This document shows, piece after piece, positions 1-6,704 of a DNA stretch of 15,529 bases. The notes beneath the pieces were generated by a model that saw nothing but the letters and a program-made list of their open reading frames with translations, did not search any database and had not been told where the DNA came from. A program made the position numbers and the translations under genes. The stretch comes from JBKBYG01 sp046313435. GTDB taxonomy: Bacteria; Pseudomonadota; Alphaproteobacteria; Rickettsiales; Arcanibacteraceae. The stretch is taken from positions 1 through 15,529 of the forward strand of contig JBKBYG010000036.1 in NCBI GenBank assembly GCA_046313435.1. The letters run 5' to 3'. Every line of letters starts with the position of its first letter. The first letter of the stretch is position 1.

Positions 1-1
1 A

Positions 2-376
2 TTTAGAGGTATAGTAAATGATAGAAATGTAAGTGTAAAAATAGAACATTTTGCTGGTGGCTATCATTTAACTCACGCTGGGAGAACGGTTGAAGTTACT
101 ATCAGATCACCAAGGGTAGCTGAACTTGAAAAATTTATGCCTAAAAAGGAAAATAATAAAAAAACTAAGTTTTTGAATGCTCCTATTGCTGGTATGGTTG
201 TTGCTGTTAAAGTTCAAGAAGGTGAAGAAGTGAAAATTGGTCAAGAAATAATCATAATTGAAGCAATGAAAATGGAAAATGTTATTTACGCTGAACATGA
301 ATCTAAAATTGCTTCTATTTCTGTTAAACAAGGAGATAATGTTTCTCATGGTCAAGTTATTATTGAATTTGAATAA
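2..376 (+). CDS. pccA: Propionyl-CoA carboxylase alpha subunit, C-terminal part (gene runs in from the left)
   Basis: This is the 3' end of a biotin-dependent acyl-CoA carboxylase alpha chain, the subunit that carboxylates biotin with ATP and bicarbonate; the beta subunit then transfers the carboxyl group to propionyl-CoA. The frame is open from the window's edge, giving 124 visible codons and a TAA stop. The first 45 residues, ending in a stretch containing RSPRVAELEKFMP, resemble the linker just before the biotinyl domain of PccA. The remaining ~75 residues are a complete biotinyl/lipoyl-type domain. Its EAMKMEN motif has the lysine to be biotinylated at 269-271, followed by a symmetrical half ending in VIIEFE. 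The linker favours PccA over the small separate AccB protein, and an internal ATG at 137 is not a real start because the upstream codons continue the family match. The biotin carboxylase and BT domains would lie outside the window. Confidence 0.9.
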   Translation, partial: FRGIVNDRNVSVKIEHFAGGYHLTHAGRTVEVTIRSPRVAELEKFMPKKENNKKTKFLNAPIAGMVVAVKVQEGEEVKIGQEIIIIEAMKMENVIYAEHESKIASISVKQGDNVSHGQVIIEFE

Positions 377-507
377 CAGCAAACTTTTAAAATTAAAAGA
401 TGCGCAAAAAAAGTTCAGCATGAAATAAAGATACGCCTGTAGCCATCCTAAGCTTGTTTGGAGATCTTTTTGTGTTAATTCAGAAATTGTAACTTTATAA
501 GACGTTT
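377..507. other. Intergenic spacer between pccA and sdhE
   Basis: 131 bases without a recognisable gene. A short inverted repeat (AAAGAT at 427-432, ATCTTT at 464-469, 31-base loop, followed by a T-rich stretch) might be a weak terminator for pccA, but the loop is long and the stem short. A TATAAG hexamer at 496-501 lies too close to the sdhE start to serve as its -10 box. I see no tRNA fold. Confidence 0.3.
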
Positions 508-774
508 ATGAGCTCATCAAAAGAAATACTAATAAAAAAATTATACTGGAAAAGCTGTAATCGTGGACTTAGAGAAAATGATATTTTCCTTGGAAGATTT
601 GCTAAGTTAAATCTAGAAAAACTGGACAAAATAGAATTAGAAAATTATGGGAGTTTTTTAAATGAAACTGACCCTGATATATTTGATTGGGTAACTAGAA
701 AAAAAGAGCTTCCGCTAAAATACAAGAATACAATTATTGAAAAAATACTTGAATGTAATATAAGTAATTCGTAA
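508..774 (+). CDS. sdhE: Succinate dehydrogenase assembly factor SdhE (FAD assembly factor, DUF339 family)
   Basis: An 88-residue protein of the SdhE/SDHAF2/YgfY family, which helps attach FAD covalently to the flavoprotein subunit SdhA of succinate dehydrogenase. It acts in the cytoplasm as a small five-helix bundle. The diagnostic RGxxE motif is present as R19-G20-L-R-E23, preceded by the usual short basic helix containing KKLYWKSCN. The second family signature appears as FLNETDPDIFDWVT, matching the typical (E)xxDPDLFxWLT block. Length is normal for the family (80-100 aa). The ATG at 508 has only a poor Shine-Dalgarno (AAGACG just upstream). It lies two genes upstream of mfd; in alphaproteobacteria I recall sdhE commonly being found next to mfd, which supports the assignment. 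Identification is strong; regulation is not visible. Confidence 0.92.
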   Translation: MSSSKEILIKKLYWKSCNRGLRENDIFLGRFAKLNLEKLDKIELENYGSFLNETDPDIFDWVTRKKELPLKYKNTIIEKILECNISNS

Positions 775-810
775 AGCCAATCATAGAAAACTCATTAATT
801 TAGATATAAT

Positions 811-1293
811 ATGAAAAAAGAAATAGTACATATTAAAAACGAAATTAAACTAGTTGGACTTAAAACGCGTACAAGCAATAGTTTAGAAATTGATTTTTTA
901 ACTGCAAAAATTAGCAATTTAATTGCAAAAGAATATTATGGCGCAGCTATTCCAGAAAAAATTCTTAATCGTATAAATCCGGGATTGAGTTTTGGTGCTT
1001 ATAGTGAGTATGAAAGTGATCATACTGGTGAGTATGATTATTTTATAGGAGAAGAAGTTTCTTCTTTTGGCAATATTTCAAACGCTCTATCTACCCTTGT
1101 AATTCATCCTGGGTCCTATTTGAAATTTACAAGTAACAATGGAGAAATTCCTCACATAATAATTGATTCTTGGAATAAAATTTGGAAAATGAATAACAAT
1201 GATTTTGGTGGCATGAGAAAGTATAAAACTGATTTTGAGATATATAATCAAAACAGAGCTGAGATTTACATTGGTATTGAGTTGGAAGCATAA
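811..1293 (+). CDS. Stand-alone GyrI-like / AraC-type effector-binding domain protein
   Basis: A 160-residue protein that appears to consist only of a GyrI-like (bacterial transcription activator effector-binding) domain, with no DNA-binding domain attached. Signs of the family are the N-terminal beta strand with K-x-VGL-K-T-R, the central segment around YSEYESDHTGEYDYFIGEEV, the IHPGSYLKF strand, the helix segment IIDSWNKIWKMN and the C-terminal DFEIYN...EIYIGIE strand, where a Glu near the pocket is typical. The closest relatives I recognise are the integron-associated 'Cass2' effector-binding proteins, which bind small cationic or hydrophobic compounds. It sits between sdhE (36 bases away) and mfd, whose start codon directly follows its TAA stop, so the three are probably co-transcribed. 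The ligand cannot be read from the sequence; a sensor, chaperone or drug-binding role is possible. Confidence 0.75.
   Translation: MKKEIVHIKNEIKLVGLKTRTSNSLEIDFLTAKISNLIAKEYYGAAIPEKILNRINPGLSFGAYSEYESDHTGEYDYFIGEEVSSFGNISNALSTLVIHPGSYLKFTSNNGEIPHIIIDSWNKIWKMNNNDFGGMRKYKTDFEIYNQNRAEIYIGIELEA
1284..1288 (+). promoter_or_regulatory. Shine-Dalgarno for mfd inside the upstream gene
   Basis: GGAAG lies five bases before the GTG at 1294, inside the last codons of the preceding gene. This supports GTG, rather than the TTG at 1297, as the mfd start and suggests translational coupling between the two genes. Confidence 0.45.
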
Positions 1294-4200
1294 GTGTTGG
1301 ATTTTAAAAAGTTATTAAAAGATAATAATATAGATATTTGCAGTATTCCTGATGGCGGAGTCAGTCTTGTTCTGTCACAAGTAATAAAGAATTCTGAGAA
1401 TAATATTTTATATATAGCACTTAATGATGAAGAATTGCATAATATTGCAAATACAATCAAATTTTTTGAAAATAATATTGATTTAGTTATATTACCTTCT
1501 TGGGATTGTCTGCCTTATGACAGAGTTTCTCCAAAATCTAGTATTATAAATGAAAGAATAAACTCACTAAATCAATTGATTAATTCTAGTAACAAAAAAA
1601 TTGTTTTAGTAACTGTTAATAGCATTCTTCAAAAAACTATTCCAAAAGAAATCCTAAAAATGCAAATTTTTAAGATTTTGAAAGGGGATAAAATTAACAG
1701 GGATGTGCTGATCACAAAGTTATTCAATCTAGGGTTTAACAGGTCTGTTACTGCTACTGAACCAGGAGATTTTGCAATTAGAGGAAGTATTGTTGATATT
1801 TTTTCAAATCAGAATTCAGAGGGATGGCGAATTGATTTTTTTGGAGATAATGTAGAATCAATAAAACTATATGATCCAATAACCCAAATTAGCAGAGCTT
1901 CACTTGAGTCTATTGAGCTTAAACCAGCGAATGAAGTTATATTGCAAAAAGATAATATTGAAAATTTTAAAAATTCATTTTTACAAAAATTTGGGGTTAA
2001 TGCCATTAAAGAACCAATATATGAATCAGTTAGTAATAATCGAAATTATCCTGGCATTGAACATTGGCTACCATTATTTTATCAAAATCTAGATGATATT
2101 TTCAGTTATATTGAAGCGCCTATTATAGTTTTTAATCATCTAATTTTAAATGCTGTAGAAGAAAGATTAAAAACAATTGAAGATTATTACCATTCACGTT
2201 TAGATAGTTTAAAAAACAAATCTTTAGCAATAGCAAACTATTATCCTATTGAACCTAAAAATTTGTGGCTTACAGCGAAAGAGTTTGAAAATAAATTAAA
2301 TACACATAAAAATATAATTTTCAGTTCATTTGATAAAGAAGATAATAAATCTGTTTATTCAGGTTTAAAGAACTTACCTAATTTTATTGCAGAAAGCCAA
2401 GCCCAAAACATATCAGTATTTAAAATATTGCGAGAGTTTTCAGAAGCAAATTTAAAAAATTCAAAAGGTTTGCACAAGCGTTTAAAAATTCTTATCACTT
2501 GTTTTTCTGAGTCTTCGCGAAATAGGATAGTAAATATTATTGAAGCTTCCGATTTTCATTATCAGTTAATTGATAACTGGGAAATGGTTAATAAAATTTC
2601 CCCAAAATCCTTAGGTATTGCAATCCTTCCTCTTGAGACGGGTTTTATTAGTGAGGATATTATAGTCGTTACAGAGCAGGATCTGCTTGGTCAAAAAATA
2701 TATAAAAAAGTAAAATCAAGAAAGAGGCTTGAAAATTATCTAAGTGAAGCATCTAGTTTAACTGAAGGTGAGCTTGTCGTACATAAAGAACATGGAATAG
2801 GAAGATTTGAGGGTTTAGAAACTCTTAAAGTAGGAGAAATTTCTCATGATTGTATAAAGATCTTATATGCTGGAGGTGATAAACTTTATATTCCAGTAGA
2901 AAATATTGATTCAATAACGAGATATGGTACGGATGAGGGTGGGGCTTTAGATAAATTAGGTGGAGTTGCATGGCAAACACGTAAAGCAAAACTTAAAGAT
3001 AGAATAAAGCTTGCTGCCGAAGAACTTTTAAAAATAGCAGCTGAAAGGAGCTTAAAAAAAGCGCCAATATTATATCCTGTTAAAGGCTTATATAATGAGT
3101 TTTGTGCCAAATTTCCTTATATGGAAACCGAAGATCAGTTGCTTTCAATAGAAGAAATAGAGAAGGATTTAGCTTCTGGCGTAGCTATGGATAGATTAAT
3201 TTGTGGAGATGTAGGTTTCGGTAAGACTGAGATTGCGCTTAGAGCTGCATTCATCGCAGTAAAATCAGAAGAATCTTTAACTAGCGGGAATAAAGTTCAA
3301 GTGGCGGTAATTGTTCCAACTACTTTGCTTTCAAGACAGCATTACAAAGCTGTTAAGGAAAGATTTGCAGGATTCGAGGTAAATATTGCGCAATTATCTC
3401 GTCTTACACCAAGAGGAGAAGTATTAAAAATTAAAAATGGCATTAAAGAGGGCACAGTCGATATAGTTGTAGGTACTCATGCTCTGTTTGCGAAAAATAT
3501 TGAATTTAAGAATTTAGGTTTACTTATAATTGATGAAGAACAACATTTTGGTGTAGCGCAAAAGGAAAAATTAAAACAACTTAAATCAGATGTACATATT
3601 CTAACTCTTTCTGCTACTCCAATTCCTAGAACTTTACAAATGTCACTTTCCGGAATAAAGGAACTTAGCCTTATTGCAACACCTCCAATCGATAGGCTTG
3701 CAGTAAGAACTTATGTTATGCAATATGATCCTCTTATAATTAGAGAGGCGATATTAAGAGAATTTTATAGAGGAGGGAAAATATTTTATGTTTCTCCACG
3801 AATTAAAGATCTAGTTGATTTAGAAAAAAGATTAAAAGAACTAGTCCCTGAAGTAAAAATTATAATTGCGCATGGACAAATGCCGCCTTCTAAGCTTGAT
3901 GAAATTATGAATGATTTTTATGATGGAAAATATGATTTGCTTTTATGTACTACAATAGTTGAATCAGGATTAGACGTTCCTTCTGCAAATACTATAATAA
4001 TTCATAGAGCAGATATACTTGGTCTGTCTCAATTATATCAGCTCAGAGGAAGGGTAGGGCGAGGCAAAATACGGGCTTTTGCATATTTGACTATTCCAAG
4101 TAATAAAATTCTTAATGGGCAAGCAGATAAAAGATTAAAAGTAATGCAGACTCTTGATTCGCTTGGTGCTGGTTTTTCGCTTGCGAGTCATGATATGGAT

Positions 4201-4791
4201 ATTAGAGGATTTGGTAATCTAGTTGGGGAAGAACAATCTGGGCATATAAAAGAAGTAGGTATCGAACTTTATCAGGAAATGCTAAAAGAAGCAGTAGAAA
4301 ATCTTAAAGAAACTGATAAACATAATATTGTTGTGGAAAAAGAAGATTTTTCAATACAAATTAACATTGGTTTTGCAGTATTAATTCCTGAAGAATATAT
4401 TACAGATTTATCTTTAAGGCTTGGTTTATATAGGAGAGTAGCATCATTATCCTCAAATATTGAAATTGAAGAATTCGGAGAAGAAATGATTGACCGTTTT
4501 GGTCCATTACCTGAAGAATTCAAAAATCTATTACTTACGGTGAAATTGAAAAATATATGTAAAGAATTAGCAATAGAAAAAATTGATGCAGGACCAAAAG
4601 GGGTAGTATTAAGCTTTTATAAAAACAATTTTAAAAATCCTGAAGCTTTGCTTAATTACGTGCTAAAATATCCACATAAATTGAAATTGAGGTCTGATCA
4701 TAAGCTTGTATTGCTTATTGAATCAGACCAGCCTTTAGAAAGATTTAATCTAATAACAAAGGCACTAAATAATATAAAAGAAATTACATAG
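1294..4791 (+). CDS. mfd: Transcription-repair coupling factor Mfd
   Basis: Mfd removes RNA polymerase stalled at DNA lesions and recruits UvrA, coupling nucleotide excision repair to transcription. The 1165-residue product is full length (E. coli has 1148). In order: a UvrB-like module with a degenerate P-loop, including WDCLPYDRVSP from W70; the RNA-polymerase-interacting CarD-like domain at about 492-545 (from GELVVHKEHGIGRF to the ITRYG end); then the RecG-like translocase. The translocase has Walker A G638-D-V-G-F-G-K644-T645, the Walker B DEEQH box from D747, a SATPIPRTLQ motif and motif VI R918-G-R-V-G-R923-G. The C-terminal UvrA-masking D7 domain occupies roughly the last 150 residues. 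All key motifs are intact, so it should be functional. It uses GTG as its start, abutting the upstream stop codon. Its TAG stop at 4789-4791 lies inside the 3' end of the convergent minus-strand gene. Confidence 0.97.
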   Translation: MLDFKKLLKDNNIDICSIPDGGVSLVLSQVIKNSENNILYIALNDEELHNIANTIKFFENNIDLVILPSWDCLPYDRVSPKSSIINERINSLNQLINSSNKKIVLVTVNSILQKTIPKEILKMQIFKILKGDKINRDVLITKLFNLGFNRSVTATEPGDFAIRGSIVDIFSNQNSEGWRIDFFGDNVESIKLYDPITQISRASLESIELKPANEVILQKDNIENFKNSFLQKFGVNAIKEPIYESVSNNRNYPGIEHWLPLFYQNLDDIFSYIEAPIIVFNHLILNAVEERLKTIEDYYHSRLDSLKNKSLAIANYYPIEPKNLWLTAKEFENKLNTHKNIIFSSFDKEDNKSVYSGLKNLPNFIAESQAQNISVFKILREFSEANLKNSKGLHKRLKILITCFSESSRNRIVNIIEASDFHYQLIDNWEMVNKISPKSLGIAILPLETGFISEDIIVVTEQDLLGQKIYKKVKSRKRLENYLSEASSLTEGELVVHKEHGIGRFEGLETLKVGEISHDCIKILYAGGDKLYIPVENIDSITRYGTDEGGALDKLGGVAWQTRKAKLKDRIKLAAEELLKIAAERSLKKAPILYPVKGLYNEFCAKFPYMETEDQLLSIEEIEKDLASGVAMDRLICGDVGFGKTEIALRAAFIAVKSEESLTSGNKVQVAVIVPTTLLSRQHYKAVKERFAGFEVNIAQLSRLTPRGEVLKIKNGIKEGTVDIVVGTHALFAKNIEFKNLGLLIIDEEQHFGVAQKEKLKQLKSDVHILTLSATPIPRTLQMSLSGIKELSLIATPPIDRLAVRTYVMQYDPLIIREAILREFYRGGKIFYVSPRIKDLVDLEKRLKELVPEVKIIIAHGQMPPSKLDEIMNDFYDGKYDLLLCTTIVESGLDVPSANTIIIHRADILGLSQLYQLRGRVGRGKIRAFAYLTIPSNKILNGQADKRLKVMQTLDSLGAGFSLASHDMDIRGFGNLVGEEQSGHIKEVGIELYQEMLKEAVENLKETDKHNIVVEKEDFSIQINIGFAVLIPEEYITDLSLRLGLYRRVASLSSNIEIEEFGEEMIDRFGPLPEEFKNLLLTVKLKNICKELAIEKIDAGPKGVVLSFYKNNFKNPEALLNYVLKYPHKLKLRSDHKLVLLIESDQPLERFNLITKALNNIKEIT

Positions 4792-6490
4792 ATATAATTT
4801 CTTCTTTATTTGAGTCTTTTTTGACGCTCGGTGATAGTTGATTGACATATTTATCAGTAGTTCGATTAGGAACCCTAACTTTCCAATTTCTGAAATTTTC
4901 AGAATTTCTTTTTTCTTGTGAGCCAAAATAATAAGCATGTTCATCAAATTTCTGTCGATGATAATCTTTCTCTATATCAATCTCATGAGTTTTTAAAAAA
5001 GTTCCACCAATTGCAAAGTTATAAATAGTATTACCATCCTTATCTCGTATTATTTTAGGCATTATCTGCAGTCTTGGTTTGTATTCTTGTCCAGTTTTCG
5101 TATTAGAAATCGTCGGTTGTGCTATGTAAACATATTTTTCGCCTTCTGAATTAACAAAAGCATTTTGAGAATAACCATAAATTAAGTGACCTATAATCCC
5201 TACGGATTCTTTATTAAAGCAATTCTCATTATCCTGAAGCTTTTTACTCGGATCAAATCTACCCATGCCGCTACAATTCAATATTACCCTGATATTTTGT
5301 TTCTTGAGTTCTTCAAAATCATTAATTGTTCTGAGCTCGTCAGAGGTAGTAGGTGCTTTAATGCCTCTTCTTATTATTTCTTGATTATAGCCTTTCATTA
5401 TAGCATCAATATCTAAAAAGCGTGCCTTGGAATATTTTTTTACATTTTTATGGATAACTCCATTAATTTCAACATCAACAATTTCAGGAGGATCTATTTT
5501 TCCAGCTTCAACATAATATTGCATTCCTTGATCTGTATCTTCTTCAAAATAAGCAACTATTTCATTGACAACTTCTGATGAAAAATGAAATACATCATCT
5601 TCACCTCTTTTTATTTTATCCCAAAATTCAAGAGTTTTAATAGCAGCATCTCTTGATTCTTCACTATCTTTAATTGCAGTAACTGAGACTAGACCTCCAG
5701 CATAATGTGAGGCTAGATCATCTATTTGATTAGCAAATATTTCTATACCCTTATTTTGATAGTCTTTACTGAATTCAGGATTGTTTTTAAGTATTTCATC
5801 AACTAAAATTGAAGCTGTACATCCAATAGTTCCTTTTCCAATAACAGCAATTCCATTTTTTAAACATCCTTTAAGTTCGGGTTTTTTACGTAGTAATTCT
5901 AAAAATTTCCCTTCAATAAATTCTTTAATTAAACCTTGAGCAGAAGTATAACCTGATCCTGAAAAATATAAAAAGTCAACAATAAGCACATTATCTTCTA
6001 TTCTATAATCTACTTTAAATTTACCATCTTTACTGCTTGGTCTATAGCCTACTACTTTGTCAGAATTTTCGTAATCGATCACAGGTATTGTAATATGATC
6101 TAATTTATTTTTTTCTATAACATATGTGTTTTCCAACTTAGTCTTTATACTTAAATCGGATATTTCAGGGGCGGAACTTAGTAACCTTTGGCGAGAAGTT
6201 TTTTCAAATTTTCTTTTTTTATTCATATTAAAACAATCTGTATCTTTAGAGTTAATTTCTCTTTCTATAACAGAGTCTGATCTAAATAGAGCTTTTCGTT
6301 TTGATTTTTTCTCGGAAATATACTTAGTCCAAGAATTACTGTCTCCTGAAAGATCAAATTCATTTCTTTTAACTAAGTTATTAGAAGCATTAGTTTCAGT
6401 TACAGGTAACGGATTGTTTTGAATAGCCCCTCCTGGGGCATTGAAAATTTGGTTCAAAAAGATTTGGCTATTTTCAGTCATACTAATCAT
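4784..6490 (-). CDS. Permuted DAO-fold flavoprotein-like protein with disordered N-terminal extension (paralog B, 568 aa)
   Basis: Paralog of the 626-aa gene just upstream on the same strand. Residues 1-140 are polar, charged and low in predicted structure, and carry an FD...W...I motif (45-58) and SAPEIS (106-111). A block that is C-terminal in ordinary D-amino-acid oxidases comes next: a strand ending G148-Y-R150-P, then F-S-G-S-G-Y-T (176-182) and an amphipathic helix to ~200. The Rossmann segment follows, with G218-K-G-T-I-G223, then an S-x-YAGG loop (261-266), a strand with LNCSGMG (404-410), R-L-Q-I-M-P (473-478) and I-G-G-T (494-497). Compared with its paralog the FAD motifs are eroded (GKG for GAG, FSGSG for GHGGSG), so FAD binding is uncertain. 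The tail ends EEIISM. No signal peptide or membrane segment is visible. Start: ATG at 6490 or at 6481; neither has a good Shine-Dalgarno. Substrate unknown. Confidence 0.6.
   Translation of the reverse strand: MISMTENSQIFLNQIFNAPGGAIQNNPLPVTETNASNNLVKRNEFDLSGDSNSWTKYISEKKSKRKALFRSDSVIEREINSKDTDCFNMNKKRKFEKTSRQRLLSSAPEISDLSIKTKLENTYVIEKNKLDHITIPVIDYENSDKVVGYRPSSKDGKFKVDYRIEDNVLIVDFLYFSGSGYTSAQGLIKEFIEGKFLELLRKKPELKGCLKNGIAVIGKGTIGCTASILVDEILKNNPEFSKDYQNKGIEIFANQIDDLASHYAGGLVSVTAIKDSEESRDAAIKTLEFWDKIKRGEDDVFHFSSEVVNEIVAYFEEDTDQGMQYYVEAGKIDPPEIVDVEINGVIHKNVKKYSKARFLDIDAIMKGYNQEIIRRGIKAPTTSDELRTINDFEELKKQNIRVILNCSGMGRFDPSKKLQDNENCFNKESVGIIGHLIYGYSQNAFVNSEGEKYVYIAQPTISNTKTGQEYKPRLQIMPKIIRDKDGNTIYNFAIGGTFLKTHEIDIEKDYHRQKFDEHAYYFGSQEKRNSENFRNWKVRVPNRTTDKYVNQLSPSVKKDSNKEEIISM
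6158..6175 (-). other. Shared SAPEIS motif, paralog B
   Basis: Residues 106-111 read SAPEIS, preceded by R-L-L-S. The same hexapeptide occurs at residues 54-59 of the 626-aa paralog inside otherwise dissimilar extensions. Confidence 0.6.
6317..6358 (-). repeat. F-D-x-[ST]-x5-W-x3-I motif, paralog B copy
   Basis: Residues 45-58 run F45-D46-x-S48-x5-W54-x3-I58. This is the same spacing as the two copies in the neighbouring 626-aa protein. It lies in the N-terminal extension, ahead of the SAPEIS motif, whereas the neighbour has the opposite order. Confidence 0.6.
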
Positions 6491-6704
6491 ACCTAATAGT
6501 TAATTAAAAAATACATATAATATTGATTAAATTATTTAATTTAATTTTTTTAGCAATATATTTTTTAACTTATGATTATATTTTGAATATATATTTTATA
6601 AGTGTGTACAACTAAGGGATGTTTTTCAAGCTTTTAATTAAGATAAAGTTATTTCAAGGTATTCTAAAAATTTAAATCAATTAATTAGAAAAAACATATG
6701 ACTC
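6491..6704. other. AT-rich spacer between the two paralogs
   Basis: 214 bases, nearly all A/T, with no supportable gene. On the minus strand a perfect TATAAT hexamer lies at 6580-6575, about 85 bases before the 568-aa gene, but no convincing -35 accompanies it. A pure A/T palindrome (two 8-base arms around 6528-6545) runs into six Ts on the plus strand. It lacks G/C pairs and there is no plus-strand gene for it to end, so I do not call it a terminator. The spacer is long enough for the two paralogs to have separate promoters. Confidence 0.35.

Noticed and set aside
137..376. Separate small biotin carrier protein starting at 137
   Set aside because: The frame stays open to the window edge and the upstream 45 codons match the PccA linker, so the ATG is internal.
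107..421. Minus-strand open frame of ~100 codons opposite pccA
   Set aside because: Phe/Asn-rich translation that mirrors the antisense of a Lys/Glu-rich gene; no family resemblance and it lies over a clear biotinyl domain.
427..469. Rho-independent terminator after pccA
   Set aside because: Only a 6-bp stem with a 31-base loop; not convincing in AT-rich DNA.
805..810. TATAAT directly before the ATG at 811 as a promoter
   Set aside because: A start site from it would fall inside the coding sequence.
4765..4947. Short minus-strand frame across the mfd/flavoprotein junction
   Set aside because: It overlaps the ends of two well-supported genes in another frame and shows no motif.
6528..6546. 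A/T-only palindrome followed by Ts as a terminator
   Set aside because: No G/C pairs, and no plus-strand transcript nearby that it would end; such palindromes are expected by chance here.
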